64,000 nt of DNA from Halalkalicoccus sp. NIPERK01. Its GTDB lineage: Archaea > Halobacteriota > Halobacteria > Halobacteriales > Halalkalicoccaceae. Location: NCBI RefSeq assembly GCF_030287405.1, contig NZ_JASVVV010000001.1, positions 434,001-498,000 of the forward strand, given 5' to 3'. Below are positions 16,391 to 24,598 of the stretch, piece after piece. The position numbers were made by a program, and so were the translations under genes. The stretch's first letter is position 1; each line of letters begins with the position of its first letter. A model generated the notes under the pieces. It did no database searches, was not told the DNA's origin, and saw only the letters and a program-made list of their open reading frames with translations.

Positions 16391-17242
16391 ATGAGTAGCT
16401 CCCAGCACCCGGTTGCACTCAGGCTGGAACGGGCGCTCGGCCTCCATGAAGCGGTCTCGGGGCCGGCGAAGCTGCTCGCGATCGTGATGTTCCTCCCGCT
16501 GATCGACGGGATCTTCCCGGCGCTGATCCTGGCGGGCGGCATCGACACCGTCGCGGGTATCCTGCAGATCGGCCTGCTGGTGTTCGGCGGCAGCGCCGTT
16601 CTGGCGGTGATCCTCGCGGAGATGGACGGCACCCCACGAGAGCAGGCGAAGGTCGTGTTGCTCGTGGCGGCCGGACTCGTGCCGCTCGCCGCGCTCGAAG
16701 CCGCCCTCGCGCCGACGATCGCGAGCGTGATCGATCTGGCGATCTTCGAGCGCTTCGCCGCGCTGGTGATCGCCGCCATCGCCGCCAAGACCGCGAGCGC
16801 GCGGATCGGGGAGTACCTCCCCTCGCCCGGCGTCATCGTCGGTCTCGGGGTCGTCGCGAGCGTCGATCCGGCCGGGTTCGAGGTCGTCCTCCTGCCGGAT
16901 CCGGGGCTTGTCCTCCGGGCGGTCGCCGCCGCGGGCGTGGGCGTCGTCTTCGCGCTCTGCGTGGCGCTGGGAAGCCCGTGGCTGCGCCGTAACCTCGACA
17001 TCGACTCGTTTCGCTTCGGGAGCGCGGTCGCGCTCGGTGTCCTCCCGCTCGCGCTACTGGGGGTCGTCTTCGAGCAGGCCCCGCTCGCGGTGTTGATCGT
17101 CGCCGGCGTGCTCGCGTTCGATCCCGGCGACGGGATCGGCGGTCCAGCCGGGAGCGCCGCAGCGGACGGGGGCGAGGACGGCGAGGGGGCCGGACCGGAG
17201 CGGGGCTACGCGGCCGAGCGCGAACGCGAACCCTGGCTGTAG
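16391..17242 (+). CDS. DUF5794-type haloarchaeal membrane protein
   Basis: 283 residues with about seven membrane segments and a hydrophilic acidic C-terminal tail of about 45 residues (GGEDGEGAGPERGY). The start MSSSQHPVALRLERALGLHE and the following SGPAKLLAIVMFLPLIDGIF match the haloarchaeal DUF5794 family, whose genes commonly lie directly upstream of DUF5795 genes, as here (38 bases). The function is unknown; the helical core with small residues could be a transporter-like bundle. Promoter elements lie around 16205-16230. Confidence 0.75.
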   Translation: MSSSQHPVALRLERALGLHEAVSGPAKLLAIVMFLPLIDGIFPALILAGGIDTVAGILQIGLLVFGGSAVLAVILAEMDGTPREQAKVVLLVAAGLVPLAALEAALAPTIASVIDLAIFERFAALVIAAIAAKTASARIGEYLPSPGVIVGLGVVASVDPAGFEVVLLPDPGLVLRAVAAAGVGVVFALCVALGSPWLRRNLDIDSFRFGSAVALGVLPLALLGVVFEQAPLAVLIVAGVLAFDPGDGIGGPAGSAAADGGEDGEGAGPERGYAAEREREPWL

Positions 17243-17279
17243 CGCGGCGCTTTTGTGCTCTCCCGGACTGTTTCGAGCC

Positions 17280-17507
17280 ATGAGCCAGAACCGCGTCGTC
17301 GAGGGTCGCATGGTCAACGCCGTGCGACTCGCCGAACTCGTCGAGGGCGAGCGACCGATGGAGGCCACGGAGATCGAGGACGCCGAACGGGACTGTCCGG
17401 AGTGCGGTGGGGACGTCCTGCAGGTGGGGTACATGCCGAGCGTCAGCGAGTTCGTCACGGGTTTCAAGTGCCAAGACTGCGAGTGGAGCGAGACGGATCG
17501 GGAGTAA
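17280..17507 (+). CDS. DUF5795-type small zinc-ribbon protein
   Basis: 75 residues beginning MSQNRVVEGRMVNAVRLAEL. Two CxxC pairs (CPECGG and CQDCEW, about residues 41-68) make a zinc ribbon, and the N-terminal helix (VNAVRLAELVEGERPMEATE) is the family hallmark. It is encoded 38 bases after DUF5794 in the same direction, the arrangement usual in haloarchaea, so the two are probably one operon with related function. What the ribbon binds is unknown. Confidence 0.8.
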   Translation: MSQNRVVEGRMVNAVRLAELVEGERPMEATEIEDAERDCPECGGDVLQVGYMPSVSEFVTGFKCQDCEWSETDRE

Positions 17508-17548
17508 TCGAAACCCCTTTAGGTGATTCTCGGCCTATCGATGAGTGC

Positions 17549-17750
17549 GGGGTCGTGGCCAAGCCCGGAATGGCGACTGACTCCAGAGGTATACACCGCG
17601 GTACGCCGCGGTGTACGCGTTCGGTGACGACACTCCAGACTGATATACAGAGCGGCCGACTGATCATCGCGCCGCGTTGACGACCCTCTGGAGTACCGAG
17701 ACGCGACCGGAGATATCAGTCGATCGGGGGTTCAAATCCCTCCGACCCCA
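17549..17750 (+). tRNA. tRNA-Trp (anticodon CCA) with a 128-base intron
   Basis: Exon 1 is 17549-17586 and exon 2 is 17715-17750. The acceptor GGGGTCG (17549-17555) pairs with CGACCCC (17743-17749), discriminator A17750. The anticodon stem ACTGA (17576-17580) pairs with TCAGT (17716-17720), and the anticodon CCA is at 17583-17585. The T-arm is GGGGG-TTCAAAT-CCCTC. The intron sits between positions 37 and 38. The splice sites form a bulge-helix-bulge: CTCC (17581-17584) pairs with GGAG (17709-17712), bulges AGA and ATA are cut after their second base, and GGT/ACC (17588-17590, 17706-17708) closes the other side. Confidence 0.96.
17587..17714 (+). ncRNA. Intronic box C/D guide RNA for tRNA-Trp Cm34 and Um39
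   Basis: Box C GTGACGA (17624-17630), box D' CAGA (17648-17651), box C' TTGACGA (17677-17683) and box D CCGA (17696-17699) can be read in order. The guide before D' (17638-17646) is complementary to 17713-17721, and the fifth base upstream of D' (A17643) pairs with U39 (17716). The guide before D (17686-17694) is complementary to 17580-17588, and the fifth base upstream of D (G17691) pairs with C34 (17583). This is the arrangement known from Haloferax volcanii pre-tRNA-Trp, where the intron directs both 2'-O-methylations. Boxes D' and D are non-consensus (CUGA expected). Confidence 0.9.
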
Positions 17751-17754
17751 TATT

Positions 17755-17854
17755 TTCGCTCCGAGCACTCACGCGAGGAGCGAAATCTGACCGAGGAGGA
17801 TTTGAACCGGGGAGCGCCGCTCCGCGACCGTGGTTCACAATCCCTTCGACCCCA
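17755..17854. repeat. tRNA-like debris downstream of tRNA-Trp
   Basis: Segment 17830-17854 nearly repeats the 3' end of tRNA-Trp (17726-17750): both share AATCCC-T-N-CGACCCCA preceded by GGTTCA. Between them, 17794-17811 reads, on the opposite strand, like another T-arm (CCCCGGTTCAAATCC). An inverted repeat CGCTCC...GGAGCG (17757-17782) may act as a terminator for tRNA-Trp. Partial 3'-end copies beside a tRNA are typical of old integrase attachment sites, though no integrase is present. Confidence 0.5.
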
Positions 17855-18016
17855 CTCGGAATTCGATTCTTTTCATCATCAATCAGAGATGATCGAGGAG
17901 GGTGTAGACAGCGCGGACGATCGGAACGATCGGCGTGTTCGTTCGTAGATCATGCCGAAGACGACCGCTATATATCAGGCCGGTAGTGTTTTAGTTGAAT
18001 CCAATAACTAACTACT

Positions 18017-19033
18017 ATGGTACTATACGCAATCGAGGATCTGGACGATGCGTGGGTCGCGACCCGCGAGTTTCTGACACCGCTGTCGGTCGAACGCCTG
18101 TTGGTACTCGCGGTGATCGTCTTTTTCGTCGGTGGGACGAGCACGAACTTCCCCGGCGGCGGGGGCGGTGGAGCACCAGCAGAAACCGATCCCGGTGCCG
18201 AGCAGGGTCTCGACGCGCTCTGGGCGTTCGTCGTCGAGAACGCGCTGGCGATCGGGCTGATTGGCGGGACGATCGTGCTTCTCATCCTCCTGTTCACCCT
18301 CGTCGGCGCGGTCATGGAGTTCGTCTTCGTCCAGTCGCTGCGGACCGACGAGGTCCGGTTCTGGGGGTACTCACGGTCGTATCTCGGCGAGGGACTCCGT
18401 CTCTTCGGGTTTCGGATCGCCCTTGGAACGGTTGGTCTACTCATCGCCGCCGTGGTACTCGGGTTCGGCCTGGCGGCGATCGGTGTCGGGCCACTCCCCG
18501 AGATCGGTGGCGCGATACTCGTCGTACTCGGCCTCCTCGCCGCCGTGGTGTTCGTGCTGCTGACGATTACGAACGCCTTGACCACGACGTTCGTCGTCCC
18601 GATCATGCTCGTACGCGAATCGGGCGTACTCGACGGCTGGCGAGCGTTCTGGCCGACGCTCGTCGGCCAGTGGAAACAGTATCTCGCCTACGGGATCGCG
18701 GCGTTGATCCTCAACATCGCTCTCGGGATCGTGTTCGTGCTCCTGCTCGCGATCGCGGCGATCGGCGTTCTCATCCCGGTGGGGATCGTCGTTGCGGGCA
18801 TCGCGTTCCTCGCCGAACCGCTTCTCGCGCCGGTCGTGATCGTCTTTGGCGTGCTGTTCGTCGGCGGGCTGATCCTCGTGGCGCTCCTCGTGCAGGTCCC
18901 GATGCAGACATATCTCCGCTACTACGCCCTGTTGATCCTCGGGGACACGAACGAGGCGCTCGATCCGATCCCCGACGTCAGAGCGAGCGTCCGCGACACC
19001 GGCGAGTCACTGGACGGCCCCGAAGCGATATAG
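18017..19033 (+). CDS. Haloarchaeal membrane protein, DUF7544-like (paralogue of 7829)
   Basis: 338 residues. It begins MVLYAIEDLDDAWVATREFL, then alternates about seven hydrophobic segments; a small extracytoplasmic loop is glycine-rich (NFPGGGGGGAPAETDPGAEQ). FVVPIMLVRESGVLDGWRAF and the C-terminal MQTYLRYYALLILGDTNEA correspond to the same segments of the gene at 7829. Unlike that copy it keeps the full N-terminal region typical of the family. Function unknown; the terminal DPIPDVRASVR is shared by both copies and may be a cytoplasmic contact site. It starts shortly after the tRNA debris, behind an AT-rich promoter (about 17965-18010). Confidence 0.75.
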   Translation: MVLYAIEDLDDAWVATREFLTPLSVERLLVLAVIVFFVGGTSTNFPGGGGGGAPAETDPGAEQGLDALWAFVVENALAIGLIGGTIVLLILLFTLVGAVMEFVFVQSLRTDEVRFWGYSRSYLGEGLRLFGFRIALGTVGLLIAAVVLGFGLAAIGVGPLPEIGGAILVVLGLLAAVVFVLLTITNALTTTFVVPIMLVRESGVLDGWRAFWPTLVGQWKQYLAYGIAALILNIALGIVFVLLLAIAAIGVLIPVGIVVAGIAFLAEPLLAPVVIVFGVLFVGGLILVALLVQVPMQTYLRYYALLILGDTNEALDPIPDVRASVRDTGESLDGPEAI

Positions 19034-19427
19034 TCCCGCCGTTCGGATCCCGAGCAGGACGAACGAATAGCGTCCGTTGACCGTCGGGAGTCGGGCATAG
19101 CGCCGGACGAGATATAACGAAAACGTCCTCGGAATCCCGCGCGGAGGTCGCTCACACGCGGTCTCGCAATCACTCTCGAGATGAGCGCCGAGAAGAGCGA
19201 CAGTGATTGACAGAACGCGGCCGGATGGGGGTCGACACGGGCAGCGCCCCTTCCGTACTCCTAGAGAGGCCTCTCCCTCCGCGTCCGACCTCCGAGAAGT
19301 GATCGTATCAGCACGCATCCTACTACGGATACTCTTACATTGATCCGCGCAATCGTGCGTTGGGTGAACGGTCGTAGCGGCGAAGAGCATGCGACAAGTT
19401 GACAATGATCCTGACCAATAGGGGGGT
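19034..19427. other. Intergenic region before the PadR gene
   Basis: 394 bases without a supported gene. Reverse-strand open frames exist but are rich in Arg/Cys/Ser and look like shadows. The PadR promoter should lie in the last 60 bases, where I see no clean TATA box or inverted repeat. Confidence 0.4.
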
Positions 19428-19718
19428 ATGTACGACCTCACAGGCTTCCAGCGGGATCTGCTCTACGTGATCGGTGGATTGAACGACCCCCACGGTCTCG
19501 CGCTCAAGGCCGAACTCGAGGAGTATTACGGAACCGAGATCCATCACGGACGGCTGTATCCGAACCTCGATACGCTCGTCGACAAGGGATTGGTCGAGAA
19601 ATCGCCGATGGATCGGCGAACGAACGTCTACAAACTCACGTCGCGCGGGCGGCGAGAACTCGACGCTCGTCGGGAGTGGGAACACCAGTACCTACGCGAC
19701 ACTGCCAGTGTGGCCTGA
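19428..19718 (+). CDS. PadR-family transcriptional regulator
   Basis: 96 residues, a minimal PadR winged helix: MYDLTGFQRDLLYVIGGLND, the recognition helix region LKAELEEYYGTEIHHGRLYP, and the wing VEKSPMDRRTNVYKLTSRG. There is no C-terminal dimerisation helix beyond the short ELDARREWEHQYL, which is usual for the haloarchaeal subtype. These proteins are typically repressors of transport or redox genes. No palindrome was found immediately around it, so its target is unclear; the convergent luciferase-like gene and the upstream membrane gene are candidates by position only. Confidence 0.85.
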   Translation: MYDLTGFQRDLLYVIGGLNDPHGLALKAELEEYYGTEIHHGRLYPNLDTLVDKGLVEKSPMDRRTNVYKLTSRGRRELDARREWEHQYLRDTASVA

Positions 19719-19832
19719 CGGCGAATAGCCACCGACCGCGCGTTTCCAATCGTGGGGCGATCTCGCCTACCGCGACGGGATCGAAGAGCGCGGGATTCGA
19801 TGTCGATACTCCCTGCGTCAGTTGCGAGGGTC

Positions 19833-20861
19833 CTACCGGGGTCCGAGTCCGACGCCGTTGGCAAGTAGCTCGTGGGATCGGAGCGCGTCGTCGTGATCCG
19901 CGACGATGTGCTGAATCATCGCCTCGTCGACGTCGACGCGCTCGGTGAGTTGTCCCAGGAGGCCGGCGAGCGTCTCCGGGCTTCCGGAGACCGCGCGCGG
20001 CCACTCGTCGGAGCCGAGCGTCGCTGGCGTCGGCTCGGGCACCCCACCGAGTTCGTCGATGGCTTCCTCGATGGACGGTCTCGTTCCGACGATGCCGCGT
20101 CGCATCCGCTCGTACGACGCTTCGGCCACCGCGCGGAGCCGGGCAGCCTCCTCGTCGGTCTCGGCACAGACCGCGTTCACCGCGATCATCCCCCGTGGCT
20201 CGTCGACGCCGCCGGCCAGCCGCGAGGACTGGAAGTGCTCGCGGTACTCCTCGAACGAGCGGGTGGCGAACTGCGGTCGGATGAACGCGGCGAAACAGTA
20301 GGGGAGCCCGAGTTCGCCGGCGATGGCCGCGCTCGACGGACTCGATCCGAGTACCCACGGGACGGGCGTCTCCCGGTCCGAGCGTGGGATCGTCAGGTCG
20401 CTGTAGGGATGGTCGTCGGGGTAGTCGCCGTAGAGGTGGTTGACGACGGCCTCGATCTTCTCCGCGTGGTCCTCATCGGGGTTCTGGACGTGCCGGCCCG
20501 TCCCGAGCGCGTGGTCGGCGGCGGGCGACCCGTTCGCCCGTCCGAGACCCGCGTCGATACGTCCGGGAGCGAGCGCGTCCAGCGCGCCGAACTGTTCGGC
20601 GACCTTGAACGGACTGTAGTGATTGAGCAGCACCGCCCCCGACCCCAGCCGGATCGAGTCCGTCCCCGCGGCGAGATGGCCGAGCAACACCTCGGGGGTC
20701 GTGCCGGCGATGGAGTCCGCCATGCCGTGGTGTTCGGCCACCCAGAACCGCGAGTAACCGAGCCGTTCGGCCTGCTGGGCGGCCTCGACCGTGTTCGCGT
20801 ACGCGTCACTGGCGGTGCCGTCGTCGGGAACGGGGGACAGGTCGACGACAGAGAGATCCAT
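19833..20861 (-). CDS. LLM-class flavin-dependent oxidoreductase (copy 1)
   Basis: 342 residues from ATG 20861 (MDLSVVDLSPVPDDGTASDA); the frame extends upstream with non-coding-like composition. It is a bacterial luciferase-like TIM barrel of the MsnO8/YhbW subgroup: FWVAEHHGMADSIAGTTPEV, IRLGSGAVLLNHYSPFKVAE, DAGLGRANGSPAADHALG and VLGSSPSSAAIAGELGLPYC. The AEHH motif is diagnostic for that subgroup, which uses FMN or F420 as cofactor. One of three LLM genes within 7 kb. It is convergent with the PadR gene and divergent from the ATP-grasp gene. Confidence 0.88.
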   Translation of the reverse strand: MDLSVVDLSPVPDDGTASDAYANTVEAAQQAERLGYSRFWVAEHHGMADSIAGTTPEVLLGHLAAGTDSIRLGSGAVLLNHYSPFKVAEQFGALDALAPGRIDAGLGRANGSPAADHALGTGRHVQNPDEDHAEKIEAVVNHLYGDYPDDHPYSDLTIPRSDRETPVPWVLGSSPSSAAIAGELGLPYCFAAFIRPQFATRSFEEYREHFQSSRLAGGVDEPRGMIAVNAVCAETDEEAARLRAVAEASYERMRRGIVGTRPSIEEAIDELGGVPEPTPATLGSDEWPRAVSGSPETLAGLLGQLTERVDVDEAMIQHIVADHDDALRSHELLANGVGLGPR

Positions 20862-21266
20862 GTCCGGGATCGGAGACTGCGAGAGATAACGATTCGGGTG
20901 GTCGATCGTCGCCCCTGGGAGGGGCCGAACGGGTTTCGAGGGCGATGGCCCGCCGCGTCCCGTGTGTTCGTGTCCGCGGTCGTCTATAGTACGGCTCCCC
21001 TGCGAGGGTCGTCTATCGCCGGGCGAACGGTCCACGAGCAAACCACCCGTTGGACGCGCAGTCAGGGAGTGTACGCGTTCCCTAAACCGGCCGTAGGGTC
21101 CCCTTACCGGGGCCCTCTCGCGGCTTCGGCATCAGGCTCGCAGTTACAATGTAGCGCCTCGTCGTACCGACGCTCGCCGTTCGGCGCGACGTACGAGCGG
21201 TGGCCGTAGCGGGTGGCCATAGGCAACCAGCAAACGCCGCGAGCGGTCCTACAGGAGACACCAACG
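20862..21266. other. Divergent intergenic region LLM / ATP-grasp
   Basis: About 405 bases. I see no clear gene. On the reverse strand, 21104-21220 could encode a 38-residue Cys-containing peptide (MATRYGHRSYVAPNGERRYD...), too short and unsupported to call. Inverted-repeat-like GC blocks (GGGTCCCCTTACCGGGGCCC region, 21096-21116) may fold. The promoters of both flanking genes must lie here. Confidence 0.35.
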
Positions 21267-22526
21267 ATGAACACCGTTCTCGTACTCGACAGCCAGGGAC
21301 ACGCAGCCCTCAGTATCGTTCGGTCGCTCGGTCGACGCAACGTCCGCGTCACCGCGGGGGCGGACAGCGCGTTCGCCCTCGGCCCACAGTCGAAATACGC
21401 CACGGATAGCTACATCTATCCGGATCCCGACGCCGATTGCTACGCCTTCCTCGATCACCTGACGGAGCACCTGAACGACAACGACTACTTCGCCGTCGTC
21501 CCGGCCACCGACAAGACGACGGCGCTCCTCTCACGACATAAGGTCGATCTCGAACGAACCGGAACGATCGTCGCCACCGAGGACTGGGAGACGTTCTCGC
21601 TGGCGTACGACAAGGCAAACACGTTCGACATCGCCGAGGGCCTCGACGTTCCGACGCCCACGACGGTCGCTCCGGAGTCGCCGGCCGACCTCGATTCGGT
21701 TCGGGACGACCTCCCGTATCCCGTGGTGGTGAAATCACGGAGCAAGAGCATCTGGACGGACGAGGGAACCCACGAGTTGAGCCGCGTGGACGACTCCCAT
21801 TACGCCTCGTCGCCGGCCGAACTCGATGCGGTCTACCGGACGGTCTACGAATCGAGCCCCACATTCGAGACGCGTCCACCGCTGATCCAGGAGTACGTCC
21901 CGGGCGAGACGCAGACCACGGTGGTTCTGGCGGATCGGGGCGACGTGCTCGCCCACTTCCAGGAACGGCGGCTGCGCACCGATCCGCCGAGCGGCGGGAA
22001 CTCGACGCTCCTCGATGGGGTTCGCAACCGCCGTATGCTCGAGTACGCCGAGACGCTGATCGGGGTCCTCGAGTGGACCGGGCCGGCGCAGGTCGAGTTC
22101 ATGAAGACCCCCGACGGCGAGTTCCATCTGATCGAGATGAACGGCCGATACTGGGGCTCGCTCCCGCTCGCGATCAACAGCGGCGTCGACTTCCCGTGGC
22201 ACCACTACCGCCTTCTCAGGGGCGAGCGGCCGGAACCGACGGCGGCGTACCGGACGGACATCGTCCAGCGCCGGCTGTTGTACGGCGACCTCAACTGGCT
22301 GTATTACCACCTCGCGGAGGGGGATCTCAGCGCCATCGCGCCGTTCGTCCGGTCGTTCGTCGGCCCGAAACACACCTTCGTCTCGACCGACGATCCCCGA
22401 CCGATGGCCGTCGCACTCGCCGAGGCGGTCGTACTCGGGACGAGGCAGTCCGCGCGGGTGGCCCGAACGCTCCTTCGCGAACGGCGACGGGACGTGTTCG
22501 AGGACGACGTCGTCGCCGCGAACTGA
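21267..22526 (+). CDS. ATP-grasp family carboxylate-amine ligase
   Basis: 419 residues from ATG 21267 (MNTVLVLDSQGHAALSIVRS). The order is preATP-grasp Rossmann domain (residues 1-100), then ATP-grasp: PYPVVVKSRSKS (lysine binding ATP), IQEYVPGETQTTVV, and the metal site FMKTPDGEFHLIEMNGRYWG with the E/N ligands. The C-terminal 100 residues are helical and specific to this subgroup. Related proteins join an amino group to a carboxylate using ATP, for example in cell-surface or peptide-like metabolites; the substrate is unknown. A hexapeptide acyltransferase follows about 215 bases later in the same direction, suggesting a shared pathway. Confidence 0.8.
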   Translation: MNTVLVLDSQGHAALSIVRSLGRRNVRVTAGADSAFALGPQSKYATDSYIYPDPDADCYAFLDHLTEHLNDNDYFAVVPATDKTTALLSRHKVDLERTGTIVATEDWETFSLAYDKANTFDIAEGLDVPTPTTVAPESPADLDSVRDDLPYPVVVKSRSKSIWTDEGTHELSRVDDSHYASSPAELDAVYRTVYESSPTFETRPPLIQEYVPGETQTTVVLADRGDVLAHFQERRLRTDPPSGGNSTLLDGVRNRRMLEYAETLIGVLEWTGPAQVEFMKTPDGEFHLIEMNGRYWGSLPLAINSGVDFPWHHYRLLRGERPEPTAAYRTDIVQRRLLYGDLNWLYYHLAEGDLSAIAPFVRSFVGPKHTFVSTDDPRPMAVALAEAVVLGTRQSARVARTLLRERRRDVFEDDVVAAN

Positions 22527-22740
22527 TACCGTCGGTCAGACCTCGGTGACTCGACCGCTGGCAGGGCGGGATCACTCGCGCGGTGGCCCGTCACCGCGGG
22601 CACACGCCGGTGACTGTACCGACAGTATGAGCCACGGCGTCGGTTCGGTATCGTCCGACTACGTGGCAATGGGTCGAACGTGATCGGTCGTGGCGCTGAA
22701 ACCACGGCGTAACAATCGGACGGTCGGTCGTTGTTCCGGT

Positions 22741-23388
22741 ATGCTCCGTGAACTCGAACGAGCGGTGGTCGGAAATCCCGTGACGAACGCGCTCCTGTTC
22801 AACGAGTTGACCGGGTCCGTCGGCCAGTTCTTCGAGGCGGCCCGCCATCGACGGGAGTACGCTCGGTACAGACGGCAGTACGACGTCGACCCGACGTTCC
22901 GGTTCAACGGTCCCGGGATCCTGTTGTACGGCGACGGCGACATCGAACTGGGGGCGGGCTCGTATATCGGCCGTTACTCGCGGATCCAGGCCGAATCCGG
23001 GCGGACGGTCCGGATCGGCAGGAACACGGCCGTGAGCCACTTCGTGTTCTGCTATACGCGAAACCGGATTGCCGACCAGGACATGAGCGTCGCGCCGAAC
23101 ACCAACGACGACCTCGCGGTCAACGAGGGCGACACCACCGTCGGGGACGACTGCTGGATCGGGGCGTTCACGTTCCTGACCGAGGGCGTTTCGGTCGGCG
23201 AAAACACCGTCGTCGGCGCGAACGCGGTCGTCACCGACGACCTCCCTCCGCACGCCATCGCCGCTGGCGTACCGGCGCGCGTCCGCCGGTTCAAGTCCTA
23301 TCTCTCCGAGGAGGAGACGCGAACGCTCGCGACCGAGTACGCGGACGCCCTCTCGGACGGCCTCGCCGGCGAGCACCGAGGACGCTGA
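22741..23388 (+). CDS. Hexapeptide-repeat acyltransferase (LbetaH)
   Basis: 215 residues from ATG 22741. A helical N-terminus (about residues 1-55) is followed by left-handed beta-helix repeats: NGPGILLYGDGDIELGAGSY, IGRYSRIQAESGRTVRIGRN, then VGDDCWIGAFTFLTEGVSVG and ENTVVGANAVVTDDLPPHAI. The end AAGVPARVRRF is the classic closing motif of xenobiotic/sugar O-acetyltransferases. CoA-dependent acetylation of a sugar or similar acceptor is expected. It follows the ATP-grasp ligase; together they could modify a glycan or small metabolite. Confidence 0.85.
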   Translation: MLRELERAVVGNPVTNALLFNELTGSVGQFFEAARHRREYARYRRQYDVDPTFRFNGPGILLYGDGDIELGAGSYIGRYSRIQAESGRTVRIGRNTAVSHFVFCYTRNRIADQDMSVAPNTNDDLAVNEGDTTVGDDCWIGAFTFLTEGVSVGENTVVGANAVVTDDLPPHAIAAGVPARVRRFKSYLSEEETRTLATEYADALSDGLAGEHRGR

Positions 23389-23503
23389 ACCGCCAGTCCG
23401 TGCCGAACGACCCGTGGAGCGCCTTCGTCCGCCGCTTTCCTCGCCATCTCGCAGGACGGCCGACGAGGTCCGATGGCTTCGGAAACGGCGGAGGGGGAGT
23501 CGA

Positions 23504-24502
23504 TCACGGGATCGTATCCACGATCGACGAGAACGCCCGAAGCTGTCGGCGTTGATCGGTAGTGGGGAACCGCACGACGAACCGTTCGACGCCGGCCTCG
23601 ACGTACTCGGCCAGTCGCGCTTCGACCGTATCCACGAGTCCGAACGCCCCCCGTTTTCGGATCTCCTCCTCGGAGAGCGATCGTTCCGACCGGTACGTGA
23701 CCTGCTCCCCGTAGTAGCCGTGATAGAACTCCCGTGCGTGCTCGATGGCCGCCGCTTCCGAGTCGTCCACGACGACGTCGAGGTAGTACGCCCGCGTGAT
23801 CGCGTTCGTGGGCCGATCCGTTTCCGCGAGCAGTTCCTCGATGTGGTGGGCGCCGGCGGCGTACTCCTCGGGCGGCATCGCGATCGGTACCCACCCGTCG
23901 CCGTGTTCGACGAGCCGACGTCGGATCGATATCGGGAACCCGTCGCTCGGACTGAACGCGGCCGACGCGACGTATATCGGTGGGTTCCTCGCCGGTTCGA
24001 ACCCGATCCCTGCGCCGTCGAGTCGGTAGTGTTCCCCGTCGTGGTCGATCGCCGTCCCCTCCCAGAGCTTCGAGACGATCGCGAGCGCTTCGTTGAGCAG
24101 CGCTCCGCGACGCTCGTAGTCCACTCCGAGCTGTCTCATCTCCCTTCGCTCGGGCGGTCTGACGCCCACACCGACGCCGAGTACGAGTCGGCCGCCGCTC
24201 AGCTGGTCGAGGGTCGTGGTCGCGTGTGCGACGTGTACCGGATGGCGGAGTGCTGGCAGATAGACCGCGGTTCCCAATTCGATCGAATCCGTCGCCGCGG
24301 CGACGGCCCCGAGCGTGACGAGCGGCTCGAAGCGTGGCTTCGCGAGCACGCTGTCGCCCACCCAAACGGCATCGTACCCGAGCGATTCGGCGCGTCGGGC
24401 GAGTCCGACGACGTCGGCGCTGGCGCGAGCGGTCAGTTCCGTCGTGGAGGTGCTCGAAAAGACGATTCCTCGGGTCGGTAGCAGGTATCCAAACGTGGTC
24501 AC
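23504..24502 (-). CDS. LLM-class F420/FMN-dependent oxidoreductase (copy 2)
   Basis: 332 residues. A luciferase-like barrel with MTTFGYLLPTRGIVFSS, GYDAVWVGDSVLAKPRFEPL, ATDSIELGTAVYLPALRHPV and GGRLVLGVGVGVRPPERREM, then PPIYVASAAFSPSDGFPISI. The lack of the AEHH motif and the GVGVGVRPPE segment place it in the F420-type group rather than with copy 1. It lies tail to tail with the acyltransferase and about 96 bases downstream of the GDPD gene on the same strand. The substrate is unknown; such enzymes commonly use F420H2 in haloarchaea, which synthesise that cofactor. Confidence 0.85.
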   Translation of the reverse strand: MTTFGYLLPTRGIVFSSTSTTELTARASADVVGLARRAESLGYDAVWVGDSVLAKPRFEPLVTLGAVAAATDSIELGTAVYLPALRHPVHVAHATTTLDQLSGGRLVLGVGVGVRPPERREMRQLGVDYERRGALLNEALAIVSKLWEGTAIDHDGEHYRLDGAGIGFEPARNPPIYVASAAFSPSDGFPISIRRRLVEHGDGWVPIAMPPEEYAAGAHHIEELLAETDRPTNAITRAYYLDVVVDDSEAAAIEHAREFYHGYYGEQVTYRSERSLSEEEIRKRGAFGLVDTVEARLAEYVEAGVERFVVRFPTTDQRRQLRAFSSIVDTIP

Positions 24503-24598
24503 GGCGATTCCACTTCGACCTACTCCGGGGGGCGTGATAACGATGCTCCCGTACGAGAGCGAACCGATGGCTCCGGCGATCTCGCCACACCGTCTGTA

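Noticed and set aside
16234-16398. 54-codon frame behind a strong Shine-Dalgarno-like sequence
   Set aside because: It overlaps the DUF5794 start and its composition is not haloarchaeal; kept only as a possible leader peptide.
17755-17854. A second complete tRNA after tRNA-Trp
   Set aside because: Only T-arm and acceptor-like pieces are found; no anticodon arm.
21104-21220. Possible 38-residue Cys-containing peptide on the reverse strand
   Set aside because: Too short, no recognised family and located in a promoter region.
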